Origin: Heterostelium multicystogenum
Lineage: Eukaryota; Evosea; Eumycetozoa; Acytosteliales; Acytosteliaceae
DNA length: 46,636 bases
Assembly: GCA_003667245.1 (NCBI GenBank)
Contig: RCNN01000227.1
Location: 1-46,636, forward strand
Direction of reading: 5' to 3'
Shown: positions 32,978 to 44,991 of the stretch, piece after piece
Layout: every line of letters starts with the position of its first letter
Numbering within the stretch: the stretch's first letter is position 1
Position numbers and translations under genes: made by a program
Notes under the pieces: generated by a model
Databases searched by the model: none
What the model saw: the letters and a program-made list of their open reading frames with translations, nothing else
Told to the model about the DNA's origin: nothing

Positions 32978-35358
32978 ATGAATAGTATTTTAAAGAATAC
33001 AAATAAATCATTGATTTTGAATACGAATTTCAATGTTATATCTGGTTCTTATTGTCGTAATGGAATCGTAGAGCTTAGACAGTTGGCATGTTGCGATGCT
33101 GTTGGTGGTACTGGTCTGAGAGAATATGCTACTTACTCAAAGCTTGGAAGATACGGTAGCTTTGGCAAATATACATATAAGTCAGCTACTGCTGGTGCCG
33201 CTGCGAAAAAGGCATCACCAAAGAAGAGACTAGACGAGGATCTCAATTGGGACAATGTTAAAGTTCATACATCGATCAATCCCGAGAAAATTGATGGAGA
33301 TACAACAGGAATCGTCAAGTTCAAATGCTTCGAACCTTCAGAAAGCTCAAAAGAGAAGATCAAATATCGATCGCGCTGTAGATCAGGTTTTGGACAATCG
33401 TAATATTAGGAATATATATGATGCCGATGACTTGCTCAACAAGATATCGGGTGCCGCTGAGGAACAATGAAAACAACGAGGCACCAAAGAAGAAGACATT
33501 CATTCGAGAGAGCTATAGTTACATGCCAAGCAATGAAAACGACGATAAGTTCATTAGCGATGCGCTTCACTCAGATGAATTCAACGAGGAGATCACCGAG
33601 CAGAAAGGATGGCAGGAGTGGGACTACGACAACAAGGGCTTGAAGACTTATGACGAAGAGAAAAAGAAGAAGCAGGAGGCTGCACAGCACGGACTCAAGC
33701 TCAAGGACGATGGCACTCTCTACTATGATAAATTCGCTATTCCACCACAGTTCGAGTCGTATTTCACCAACCCAAATGCACCAACTAACCGTAGCGAAGA
33801 AGAAGTACTTTAGAAGATTGGACGAGAAGATAGCAGCACAGAACAGCGGAGAAGGCGAAGAAGATCGCATTGAGAAGAGAAAGCGAAAGAGAAAGACTGT
33901 GATCGACGAGAATTCAGAGGAGCACACCATCTTGCAGAAGAAGTTCTCCGAAAGAATCTTGGATGTATTGAACGATTCATTCTTGTTCGACGTCAATGAT
34001 GGCGGTGTGAATTCACCTTCATTCTTCAAGAACAAACAGAAACGAGGAACTTGACATGCTAGATAACGATGACATTGTCGATCCCATATTAGCAAAAGCT
34101 AACATTACACTGACGAAGGCCAAGATGTCGAGCGACTTGCGTTGGGTCAAGGTATACTGGACCCGTGAGAACAATGATCTCGAACAGAGCAGCGGCAACA
34201 AGAATGATATGCTCGAGCAAATACACCAGTATGAAAAGAATCAAGACAAGCTATTGCAACAGATTAGAGATGTAAAGTTAGATAGCGAGCACAGTGCTCT
34301 AGGTGAAGAGCAGAGAGACGTCGAAGAGGTACAGCTGGATGCAGATGAGTTGAGCAAGTTAGAAAACGAGGATTTAGAGATAAAGGATATACTGTCGGAG
34401 CTGTCCACGCCTGGCGCCAAGAAGTTTTTGTTGAACAAACACAAACAGGATATCCCAAAGCCAGACATCAAATCCAGTTCGAATCTTCACAAGAACAACA
34501 ACGTCAATGTAGTGGAGACAAAGATTATCGATCAACAGCCTCTCAATGAGATCAATCCTGGATTCTCGTTTGGTGACAACAATGTAATTGCCGCTAATTT
34601 TGAGAAGATTGACTTGAATTTGACAATTCCTACACTGCACCAGAGTTTGATGGAGCCTACAAAGATTGGATTAGATGAACCTGAAAGAAAAGATGAAGAC
34701 GACGATGTAGTTGATCTCCACGATGAATTGGTCGAGATGGAGAACAAGACCATGCTTCAACAGATGCAGATGAAGGTAAAGAGATACGAGAAGATTACAG
34801 ACGAGCAGATCAACGCAAGATTGGTCGCACACACCCCGAGACTTAGACAACTGATTACGAAGAACATTAAGACCAGATACGTACCCAACATCTACTTTGT
34901 CAAAGATAAGCAGCAAAAGAAAATCGAAGTTGCCATCGACTTGTACGATACTGTTGTGGTGCCAGAGCTGCTTAGAGCAGCCAACGCAACCAAGACCCTT
35001 CAAGCTAAGCGTTCCGAGCAACTCAAGAACCGATTCATGGGTATTTTTAACAATGACAAAGACAGCAGCAAAAAGTATAATGACAGCAATAGTGGCGATG
35101 ATGAACAGATGTATATGGACGAAAGCTTTGCCAATGAGATATTGAAAGAAGAATTAGAGCTAGAGAACAAACTACACTCCAGTCAACATTTTATCAACAA
35201 AGACCAAAAAGACGACAAGACCAAACTACAAGACCGACGTTCCAATTGAAGTTGATGATGTTAAAGACGATGACAAAGAAAAGACCAACGACAACAACAA
35301 CAATAATAATGAACAAGTTAAATCAATATTTAAAGAGTTTAATAAATCTCAATTCTAA
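32978..35358 (+). CDS. rbfA: Mitochondrial ribosome-binding factor A (RbfA) with large acidic insertion
   Basis: RbfA assists maturation of the small ribosomal subunit; here probably in mitochondria. The N-terminus (MNSILKNTNKSLILNTNFNV, later ELRQLACC and RYGSFGKYTYKS) looks like a targeting region. A long charged region follows. The KH-type RbfA fold then begins at KKFSERILDVLNDSFLFDV, continues with ANITLTKAKMSSDLRWVKVY, and after roughly 210 inserted, mostly acidic coiled-coil residues resumes at ITDEQINARLVAHTPRLRQL, KNIKTRYVPNIYFVKDKQQK. The usual Ala-x-Gly kink is read as AHT. A Lys/Asp/Asn-rich tail ends at 35356-35358. Frame changes near 33375, 33470, 33810, 34050 and 35230 join the parts. 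No clear introns. RbfA family by the two conserved halves; the insertion is unusual. Confidence 0.72.
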
Positions 35359-35430
35359 ACTTTGTACATATATACCAATTTTAACAAAGATGTTACATAT
35401 TTAACTTTTATTTAGTATAACTATAATCAA

Positions 35431-35463
35431 ATAAATAAATAAATAAATGGATAAATAAATAAA
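35431..35463. repeat. ATAA/AAAT microsatellite
   Basis: ATAA units with one GG interruption, in the 3' intergenic space between convergent genes. Several overlapping AATAAA polyadenylation-type hexamers are embedded in it and could serve both genes. Confidence 0.7.
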
Positions 35464-35508
35464 CCTGAATGTATAAATATATAATTAATAACTAACGAAC
35501 TATCTAAC

Positions 35509-37834
35509 TCAATGAGTTAGAGATCTTTTTGTTGTAAAAGTAATTGTCTTCGTAGGTTGAGCTGTTTCTTGCTTCTGTGGAGTCAGCGAGGAGAATGGAT
35601 TGTGCGACTTGATTTGGATGTTCTTCTTGATGTTGTCAATAATGTTCATATTCTCAAGCTGTTGCTTAGCTTGGAATATTTTTGAACCACTACCACTAGC
35701 ATTGCCATTGCTGCAATCGCTGATTGCGCTTGTCTGGGTAGCCTGTGGTATGAACAACGATGCTGACTTGGAGGTCGTAGTCGGTGTTGTCAAGCTTGGA
35801 GCAGGTGTTGTGGCAATATAGCTATGGCTGATTTCCAATAGGTTGGTAAATTGCTTACTTATTTCCAACACAGATCCTCCTTTTCTTGTGTCAGTTGTGG
35901 CATGACTATTGCCACTCGACTGTACTGTATTGGATGCATTCGTTGTGTTGTTGTTGTTTTAATGTAGAAATCGTTGATTTTATGAGTGAATTAGTTGGAT
36001 TGCCTGTTGTTGCTGGAGTATGTGTTGGTTCCTTGTCTTTTGTTTCCGATACTGTTGTTGGTGCGCTATTTACAGGTTTTATGAAACTGTTGTTTAATAC
36101 TTGTGATTTTTGGGATGATGATGATGTTGTTGTTGTCTTTGATTGCTGTACAGTTGAGTTGTTGGCTTTGTTTTCATATAGTTGTTTGTTTAAAAGGAAT
36201 GATGATGACGCTGAGGATGATGTTGGTGCTGGTGCAGAAGTGGAGGGAGGAGATGTAACTGGTGGTGATGTTTTAACAGTGACTGAAGCAGTTGATGTGG
36301 ATGTTAGTTGTGTTGATGGTTTAACTGGATCCAATAGCTTTGGGGTATATACTGATTTAGTCGTACTTGAAGTTGAGTTGTTACTTGTTGAGTTGCTTGA
36401 TCCTATTTCTAGAGTGCTCTTGGGATAAACTTTTGAAAGTACTGGTAATAGGTGTGCTAGTGGATTCATTTGATGTAGTTGGTGCAATCTTTATCTCACT
36501 ACTGGCTGCAGAGTTATTCATTGACTTTTGTTGTGCCAACGAAATCCACGATGGTTTATCATTCTTGACAACAGTCGCCTTTGATATAAATGAATTGGTT
36601 GTTGGTTTTTGTGGCTACTGTTGCTGTTGATGATGCATTGATAGTACTAGAAGATGTGGAGGCAGAAGATGTGGGAGGTGAGGTAGGCTTTGCTGTAGAT
36701 ATGGTTACAGATGTAGCATGAGATGTAGTTGGACGAAGAGTAGTTGATTGAGGAAGAGGAGGAGAAGTTGATTGTGGAGGAGTATTAGAAAAGGGTGGTG
36801 TAGAAGAGTTGTTTTAAAGTAGAATGGGACTTTAATGGTGGATTGGCAGTTGCCACTGATGAGGTGCTTTGAGCTGTTGCTTTGCTGGTGCTGTCTAATG
36901 TTGGCTTGAGTTCGGGTGATAGATTGATTGGGTAGAGTTTAATGAGGTAATTGGTGAAGCTGACATGCTGTTGCTTGTCGAAACTGTTCTTGTAGACCTG
37001 GAGTATGGAGTACTAGCATTGCTTGCAACTGGAGTGGTCTCATTCAGAGTGTACAGGCTATTGACCAATTTGCTAAACTGCTGAGAAGTATCGTTGGAAA
37101 TGGATTTGGCTTGAATTCATATAGTTTGGTTTTGGCTTCGCTTGGAGCCTCAGGATATCGCCTCAAAAACTGCTCAAGCAACCGGAGTGTTTCTACCTCT
37201 TTTTGATTATCATCGACCGATGCTCCATCACTGGGAATTTCCATTTATATTAGAAACTGGATTAACGACTTTGATTCCGAGTATTGTTGTAATAGGTTTC
37301 CGCTGCCAATCGAGCGGGGACTAGCAGTGGTTGTGCGAGGAGTGTTTCCGCCCTTTGGAGTTGGCGAGTTGTAAGCGAATATAATATTCAGGAGTTGCTT
37401 GATTTGGTCGGTGTTCTTTTGGAAGCCATCGTCGATTTCGGCGATGCTTCGGTCGAGTGAGTTTGTCATTTTTTTCTCTTCTGCATTGAGAATTTCGTGC
37501 ATTTGCTGAAAACATTTGTTGATTTCCGATTGGTGCTTGTCAGTTTTTGGTGCTTGTTGGCATCGACCTTGAGGATGGAACTGATCAGTTCCAATCTTGA
37601 CTTGATTTCATTGTTTTGATCGCTGTCATTCATGATGGTGACTCCAGCCATATCCAAACGATTGAGATCAACCGTCTTGATATTATCAATGATGAACTTA
37701 ATATGCTTGTGAGAGTGCTTGTTGTGGACCTGATAGGGTGCTACATCCTTGTGGCAAATGGACTGCTTGCAATCAAAGCAAAGATACTCCAATCTCTCTC
37801 CAACATGGGTATTACAATTATTGCTGCCAATCAT
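35509..37834 (-). CDS. B-box zinc-finger protein with Ser/Thr/Pro-rich C-terminal half
   Basis: The ATG at 37832-37834 starts directly with a B-box: CNTHVGERLEYLCFDCKQSI followed by CHKDVAPYQVHNKHSHKH. Ligands are C-x2-H, C-x2-C, C-x2-D and two His, so one position is Asp, as in many B-box 2 domains. A helical segment (VDLNRLDMAGVTIMNDSDQN; SLDRSIAEIDDGFQKNTDQI) follows, as after many B-boxes. Then comes a long low-complexity Ser/Thr/Pro/Asn/Gln region with short conserved-looking pieces (VETLRLLEQFLRRYPEAPSE; QQLENMNIIDNIKKNIQIKS), ending at 35509. Frame changes occur near 37500, 37250, 37050, 36830 and 36430-36630. Dictyostelids have several B-box proteins of unknown function. No RING domain precedes the B-box, so ubiquitin-ligase activity is not supported. 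Confidence 0.7.
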
Positions 37835-38405
37835 TTATTTTGAATAATTATATTATATACTATCTTTGCAATTAATATAACTACTACAAATCTATATCTA
37901 TCTCAATCTGTAGAAAAGTAATAGTAATATTAATAAGGAATAATATACTTTAATATGAATATGGATTTATTGAAGGTGTATAAAATAATATTAATTAATT
38001 TAAATCAATTCAATTTGGTAAAAAGTGGGTTGTGCAGCATTACAAGAATAGAAATTGATTAAGAAAATGATCATTTTTCAACATATTTATGTTGTTGATA
38101 TAATGACCAACATCATCATCACTCACTCACTTACTTTTTCAAGCACACTAAAATGTACAGTCAGCAGATATATTTAAATATATGGGTTAATCAATCAATT
38201 ACAATATATATATTGATTTCTATATATGTTTGTGGTAGTTTCAAGTAAGTTACTTGTAACATATACTCATTGTAAGATCAAGATTGATCTGTTATACTTT
38301 GAAGCATTGAATTTCTTGAAATGATAATGATTTACATTGATAAACTCATTCAACTTTTTTATTTAAACTTTAATATATATTTTGGTGTCCAAGTCTAATA
38401 AAGAT
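37835..38405. other. Intergenic region, nothing recognised
   Basis: AT-rich, upstream of the B-box gene and downstream of the first Cys-rich gene (both minus strand). No coding frame or structure worth reporting. Confidence 0.6.
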
Positions 38406-39550
38406 TTAGAAGAGTAAGGAAATTAAAACTAAAACTACAATGGTGATGGAAACAACGTTGACCGAGGAGGATGACGAGCATTGTTGTTCGCCTTTGCCAA
38501 TGGATCTGATCCACACTTCTTGTAGATACATGAACCCTCGGTAATTTCATCAACCATTGGGCAACCTGAATCTCTGATACCTAGAGTTTTAAAGAATATT
38601 AGTTACTGAATGGTGTAAACTATTACTTTTAAATACATACAGTTAACGTAGTTGGTATAACCTGTTTTTGGAAATATCGTCAAAATTAAATGAAGCCTTG
38701 CAGATACCAGTTGAGTTGGAATCTGAATTGCAACTGCAGTAAGTATATTGTGGACAGTCGACTGTTGCATTGCAATTTAGGTTATCCTTGGACATGTATG
38801 AACAAACAGAATTGATGCACTGAAATTGGAGATTAAGCAGTAATAATAAGATGTTAGGTATTGAATGGATGGAGAAGTATCTAATTGCTAACTTACCACT
38901 AAACCATTGGCAAAATCGCAGTCGGTCAAATGCTCACAATCGGCACCTTCTTCACCTGAAAGTGGGATAGTGCAAACCTTTGGTTTTCCAACACATGAGC
39001 TCTTGAATTTGCATTGCTTATCATTATCACAAGGAGCACCTTCATTGAGTGGAAGTACACACTGACCAGAAACACAAGTTTCATTACTCTTACAGTCTTC
39101 AACGGAGTTACATTTTGGATAGACGCTGTTGGTGCAAACGGCATTGACACATTGCAAGTTACCAGAGCAGGCATCACTGTTTGGACAGGTCTCACCAAAT
39201 CCAAGATAGTTTCTGGCAACACAAGTACCGTTATCACACTTATAAGCACCAGCACAATTTTGGGTAATATTGCAGCTCTCACCAAGACCTGGAAGCTCCA
39301 TACAAACGTTTTTGGCGCCATTAAAAGCACAAACACCATTATCTCCACAAATACTGGTAAATGAGTGGGACAACATCAATATTAAAAATTCATTCTTTGA
39401 ATATAGGTTATAAAATATAATTTTAATTACATACCTGTATTGTGGATCACATGTATCGCCAATTGACAAGCATCTATAGCATTGGTTTTCGGAATATTGA
39501 AACTCCAACAAATAATAAAATTAAAAATAATTACAGATATCTATCTTCAT
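38406..39550 (-). CDS. Cys-rich secreted protein, probably GPI-anchored (paralogue 1)
   Basis: The ATG at 39548-39550 opens a hydrophobic N-terminus broken by a T-run. The body is a string of short Cys modules of the C-x-S/N-x5-C-x5-C-x3-G-x-C kind: NQCYRCLSIGDTCDPQ, CGDNGVCAFNGAKNVC, GLGESCNITQNCAGAYKC, ARNYLGFGETCPNSDACSG, YPKCNSVEDCKSNETCVSGQ, EGADCEHLTDCDFANG. A DCPQYTYCSCNSDSNSTG block follows. After a frame change near 38470 it ends CSSSSSVNVVSITIVVLVLI with a short tail, a typical GPI-attachment signal, stop at 38406-38408. Introns lie near 39360-39435, 38820-38895 and 38580-38640. It shares YLGFGE(T/S)C and module order with the gene at 43960-44991, so the two are paralogues. The pattern resembles EB-like modules. 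Likely a surface protein; the ligand is unknown. Confidence 0.7.
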
Positions 39551-40488
39551 TGTTTTATTTATTTATTAAAAAATTAATATTTATATATATTAAAAATTGT
39601 ATATATTTAATTTTGTAGATTATGAAATGAATTGAATTCAAGTTCAGTAACCTGTTTCAATTGTATTTATAGGCAAAGCCAATCGACAGGTTGCAAAAAG
39701 TCTTGGTTGGATGTCAATCCCTTTTTGCATAATCTGACAGGATTGTCAACATTTTTTTCATGAAATTTTGGTAAAAGTGTGCTTGATCTGTTATCTTTGA
39801 CAATTTTTTAATTTTAGTGTTTTTTTTTTTGTTTTTGGTGAAGGTTCTAAAAATCTACGATTGAAGGGTCACCCCCTTTTTATTGTTTTTATTTGAATTT
39901 CATTAGTTGTCTTTTTTAATTGAATAGTAGTGGGTGGCATATGTGTTTAATAGTTCACAGTCTTGTGAAAGGTGTTTCCAACAACAGTTTTAAGTGATAA
40001 AATTAGATTACCCAACTAAACTTAAACATGTTCCAAATTATTAAAATCGTTCATTTGATTACAATTGTTTCACCATTATCCACACTAACACTAACAATCA
40101 ACAAACATTACTATGATAGTCGTTACCCCAACACAAAACAAACTTGGTCCAAATGATCATTTTGTCATCCATATAACGAAATTAAAGTTCAACATCGGCC
40201 ATCACCAAACTAATCAGTTTCTTTGTTTCTCAAGAACCAAATCCACATTGCCATCTTACATGTAAGAGGTGTGTCTTTTAAAAATTTAATGACTTTTACC
40301 AGCATGGAAAGACTACCTCTTCCTTTTCCCAAATAGTAATGTTCAATTTGTGTTGACAAAGTGTTGTGTACCATATGATATGATCGGTTTATAGATATAA
40401 TTTAATTATAATCTTATTGTCAGGTATCTATTATTGACACGAAATAATGGTGAAGGGTATGGAGGCTCACTCATATCATTATTACCAA
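39551..40488. other. Intergenic region, nothing recognised
   Basis: AT-rich with T-runs (39815-39840), between the Cys-rich gene's 5' end and the ankyrin gene's 3' end. No coding signal. Confidence 0.6.
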
Positions 40489-43270
40489 TTAGATTGTAAT
40501 TTTATTCACATAATACATTATTACAAAATATACAAATACAGACATCAGGAAAACTGATGTTGATAAGATGAGAATATAGTTGAGTTTGTCTTTAGGTTGT
40601 AGTTTGTGATCGGGTTTAGATATCGTAGTGTCTGTTGGTGGGCAGGTGGAGGTCTTCCTTCTGATCTGTTGTCGCGCAAACCAACACAAAAGATTGTGAT
40701 GACCTTTGGCCTCGGCACTTGTAAATGCCTGTGTGGTACATCCTTCTGTTCTATTATCGTGTAGGAACTTGACCACTTCAAGTGCTGTTTGTTCGTTATA
40801 GTATACACATGCTGCGTCCATTGCTAGGGTAGTGCAGCCTTCGGTTCTGTTCTCATGAAGGAACTTGACAATATCGAGCTTTCCTTGTCCAGCAGCCAAA
40901 TCCATGTGAATCCTTTGGAATAAGGAGTTGATATGATTAGAGTATATGATATCAGCCATCGCAGGGTTTTGTAAAGCTTCATGATAGAAATTGGACGAGG
41001 ATTATCTGGCCTGCTAGAATAGCTTTGTTCAGCATTTCTGCGTGGGAGACCTCCTGGAACTTAAGTTTTTGGATCTTATTTGAAGTCAGGGTCGTCCCAA
41101 TAGTTCTCAAAGATAAGCTTAAAGAAATATAAAGAAATTCACCGCAATCTTCAGTGTATTAGGAGTGTAAAGGTTCAGTTTGCGTTTAACGATGAATTCG
41201 ACCATTTTATGGATCGCACTGTGCAGGGCATTGTCAAGAATTCCAGTGTTCATAATCACGAATTCTCGGTATTTTATGATCAGATGTATAAAGGGCATGT
41301 CTGGGGTCATGAAAAAACGATCCTGTATTCTAAGCATAAGCTGGAGTTTCTTGTGGTGAAATATCTTCATGAATCTATCCATATATCTCGGAGGAGATTT
41401 TTAGCTTGTGTTGCCTGGAGAATGGGATCCAACATAACGAAAGCAGGTCCACGTTCATCGTCTTTGATATATCGCTTAACGAAATGACTAATCAAATCAA
41501 AGTGCAGTCTAGAAAATGCCTTCGTGAGGATATAGTTGAGTAGTTTCCTAGCCGTTTGTGTGTCATCGTATGTGTAGTTGAAGAACAGGTACTCTGTGGA
41601 CCTTAATATCGCATCTTTTCACTGATTTTTGAAGCAGTTTTTGAGATTTTCATAGTTTACCCATTCCGACTTTCGAGAGTCCATATCCATCACAAAAACC
41701 ATTGACTCTGAGAAATTGGTTTGGGCAAATTTGAAGATATTGCTACTATCAATCGTCAAGGGGACAGCCTTCTCTTGAAACAAAAACTTGATTATGTCAA
41801 CATTGGGAGTAACTTACTACATCAGAGAGGAGCTTATGGTAGATTAAATCATGGTTCTCTTGGTATAGATACCTTACAACATCCAGAGAACCGCAAAATG
41901 ATGCCGCAATCAATGGTTTCACTGGGCTATACTTTTCTCGATGCTGGGTATTCATGAATTGAACGATGTCTAAACATCCTTTCTTGGCTGCATACTCTAC
42001 TACCATTTGTATGCTCTTGATGGTGATATGACCATCATTATATATACACTTACTATAAAGATATTTGAAGAGCCATACATCTCCTGATTGAGCAGCACTG
42101 AGTAGTGCAGGATAGATTGGTCCTTTGTACATCAAATTGTCGCACAAGTAGGTTACCACGTCTTTGTGTCCATTGAGGCAGGCAGTTTTTCAATCCAACA
42201 TGAGAGCAACGTTCTCCAAGTTTGCTCAAGTATTCAACAATATTCAGGAATCCATTTGACGCTGCCAAGTCTATTGCTCTCTGCTTACTCATTTGAGCGA
42301 TATTAGGGTGATTCCATAAGGAATTTAATCACTCCCAACTGTCCATATAGGCAGGCTGCTTCGAAAGCCCAGTAGGCCACAATCTCTATAGAAAACAAAT
42401 TCAAAAGCTTTTTCAAAAGTTCCAACTGTCCATATTTTATGAGTGATCGGAGTATCTGTGACATGTTTTGGATCAAAGTAATCTCCGGTTGTGACTTTAG
42501 AATAGAGGCTACAATGATCAAACAGATAGCTATATATCTCGAAATGGTTGTTTGTTGATGCTTGAATCAGAGTTTTTGATAACAGAGTTAATGATTGAAA
42601 ATCAATGACATTATCATTTTTGAGTCGATTGAAGAAGAAATGAACCACTTCCATGTATCCTTTGCCAACGGCCATCTCTAATGACCAAGCCAATTCATTA
42701 GAATGGAAATGAAATGACATATTATTTCCAACGATATATACATAGAGGCATTGAGCTATTTCCATCTGTCCACGAGCCAAAGCACGATGGAAATTATAAA
42801 TGATATGATTATCAGGCAAGTAAAAAACAAAGACGACCCTTTACATTTGGTGATTCCACTTCTCTGAATTTCAAGAATATACTCAACGGTTTGTAGGTTA
42901 TTGTATTTAGTGGCGTACTTCATCATTGCATGGCCATCTGAGTTCGTGTGGCGATCTATAGCCGGATGACCAGTATTTCGAGACGGATTCCGTGTGAAGT
43001 ATTGGTCATGAATATATGTGAGAATGTGTAAGTGTCTAGCAGTATATTTCAAATAGGGCAGAACATAGATATCAATGATATGAGCAATATCGTTGTCATT
43101 CAGAGCGTTTCCAGCCGCTTTTATGCCTGTCGGTTCTCGTTGGATCAGCTCTTTCAGTTGTTCAAGATAGCCATGATAGATCAAACGCAGATGGAGATTC
43201 TAATAACTGATTTCCAGGTCAAGATGGACACATCGATTATATTGATTCCAACAACAGCCACTTCCTCCAT
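40489..43270 (-). CDS. Divergent ankyrin-repeat protein with C-terminal transmembrane helix
   Basis: It starts at 43268-43270 and opens with a short N-terminal segment, then LHLRLIYHGYLEQLKELIQ. Repeats of the form (A/G)xxG(x)LE(I/V)VxFL follow: HAMMKYATKYNNLQTVEYIL, FHRALARGQMEIAQCLYV, LEMAVGKGYMEVVHFFFNRL, AACLYGQLGVIKFLME, RAIDLAASNGFLNIVEYL, AAKKGCLDIVQFMN, MDLAAGQGKLDIVKFLHENR and ALEVVKFLHDNRTEGCTTQA. These are degenerate ankyrin repeats of the type found in large gene families of some dictyostelids. A basic linker and a transmembrane helix (YILILSTSVFLMSVFVYFVI) close the protein at 40489. The total is about 900 codons with frame changes (near 43190, 42840, 42350, 42180, 41800, 41100-41650 and 40980). 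Function unknown; a membrane-tethered ankyrin scaffold is a plausible reading. Confidence 0.7.
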
Positions 43271-43959
43271 TGCTAATGAACGAAAATATTTTCAGTGACA
43301 AACATTTATTGTTGAAAACTTTTCTAAATAAATAATCCATCCACACAGTCAGTGACAAACTAGATAAGAACTTGGCAATCACAAAAACAAATGTACAAAT
43401 AAAATTCAAAAACAAAAAAAGACCCTTTCAAAATTTCAAAAAGATAATGATCATATTATTTTTATAAAATTCTTAAAAACAAAGAAAGGTATTTCAAGAT
43501 AACACCTGTAAAGCAAATAATATCATTTAAATGAAAAAGAATATTTTTTTGGTGATTTTATTGGTGTTCCAAAGAGATCTTGAAGATATCTACTTGAATC
43601 AATAAATACGAGGGAATTTTCCACAACTGACGTAATATTGATTGCATCTTCAAAGATTGTCCTAGATTAGACCAAAAAAACTATCCAATGTCCTATCTTT
43701 AATGAAGTGGTAGTATGTTGGAGAGAGTCAAACTTCCTTCATGTTGGTGATCAACAACATGAAAGGATGACCTCTCTGGATAGAAAAAGCCTACAAATGT
43801 TTTGAGATGAGGTCATTTCATACATGTGAATCGCAGGAAACCCATCAGTAAAAAAACATATAAATTTAAGGTTATAATTAATTTATTGATTTTGTTTATT
43901 TGTTTAAATTATCTAAGGAGGAGAAAGAGTTCAAATAACAAATTTAAATAATGGAGAGA
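43271..43959. other. Intergenic region with small stem-loops
   Basis: No coding frame. Around 43736-43816 two short inverted repeats occur in sequence less AT-biased than its surroundings: TTCATGTTG/CAACATGAA (43738-43746 with 43755-43763) and ATGACCTC/GAGGTCAT (43767-43774 with 43809-43816). They could form two adjacent stems of a small RNA. Confidence 0.4.
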
Positions 43960-44991
43960 TTAGAAAATTATGGCAGCTAATACAATGGCAAGAACTAAGA
44001 ATAGATTAATGGTGGTTGATGAGGCAGATCCGCAAACATCAATGATATTGTTGAATAGTGGGTTGACACACTTGGAGTTACAGGATGATTTCAGTGTGTA
44101 ATCAACTTGTGGGCAACTAACCATGCAATTTTTGAAGTCGGTTAAGAGCGTCCGAGGTGATTTGGGTGAAATCTTGGTTGAATTTGCACGAACCGTAGGT
44201 ATCGGTTTCCTGGTTATCGTGGCACATGCAAAGTGCGTTGACACTACATGAGGTTGCGGGAGATGTCATAGAACAATTGCTAAGTGGCTCTGGAATTGCA
44301 GTGCACTTACCAAGCTTCACAATACAAGTTGGAGGAATGACTACAATCAAAGCTGCTTAAACAAGATGAACCTAGTTCACCGGATAACAATGGAGTGCAT
44401 TTTCCGGAATTGCAAGTTCTGGTTGGTGCGCACTGTGATGGGGACTGTGAGCAATCGGCACCATCAGCAAGATATGGAGCACAAACTGCATCTGTTCCAC
44501 TTACAATGCAAGTCTCACCAGCTTTGCAAACCATTTGGACTTGAGCATGCTGGGTAGGAGGCAGATGTACATGTACCAGATGTACAGGTTAAAGTTGATG
44601 CGCACTGTGTGTCATCAGTACAAGATTCTCCAAAACTGGAAAATTAAAATATTCTGATTAATAACAGTTAAAATGAAATTAATGGTTTTTGTCTTACCCT
44701 AAATATCGATAGGCCAGGCAGACTGTTGGGTTGGTTAAGTTACAATAGTAGTTGTGAGCACACATCCTAACTTGTGAACAGTCCTCTCCAATTGTTGGCA
44801 ATACAGTGCAAACTGTGGCAGTTGTGGAAGAATTTGGTTGAACACAAACGCTATTATCTTTACACACTGAATAAGTAGGACTACATGGATGGCCAACGGG
44901 AACACATGTTATACAGTCTTGAGTTTTGGGTTGGGCATAGACAACCGAAGTAGCAATTAAAAGTAAAATGGCAGAAAATAATATATTTCAT
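43960..44991 (-). CDS. Cys-rich secreted protein, probably GPI-anchored (paralogue 2)
   Basis: The start is at 44989-44991. After one extra T the signal peptide reads SAILLLIATSVVYA, followed by QPKTQDCITCVPVGHPCSPT. Cys modules follow (VCKDNSVCVQPNSS, IGEDCSQVRMCAHNYYC, YRYLGFGESCTDDTQCAS, TCTSGTCTSASYPAC, CKAGETCIVSGTDAVC, GADCSQSPSQCAPTRTC, LGSSCLSSFDCSHSSNLYC). Then comes CPQVDYTLKSSCNSKCVNP and a GPI-type C-terminus (NIIDVCGSASSTTINLFLVL). One intron near 44640-44697. Frame changes near 44975, 44540, 44330 and 44150. Paralogue of the gene at 38406-39550 by YLGFGE.C and module order. The pair flanks the ankyrin gene, suggesting a local duplication. Probable cell-surface protein of unknown ligand. 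Confidence 0.7.

Noticed and set aside
35886..36428. 180-residue plus-strand frame rich in Val, Leu and Asp
   Set aside because: Antisense of the Ser/Thr/Asn-rich region of the B-box protein.
38926..39348. 140-residue alternative minus-strand frame over the Cys-rich gene
   Set aside because: The Cys module spacing is kept only in the other frame.
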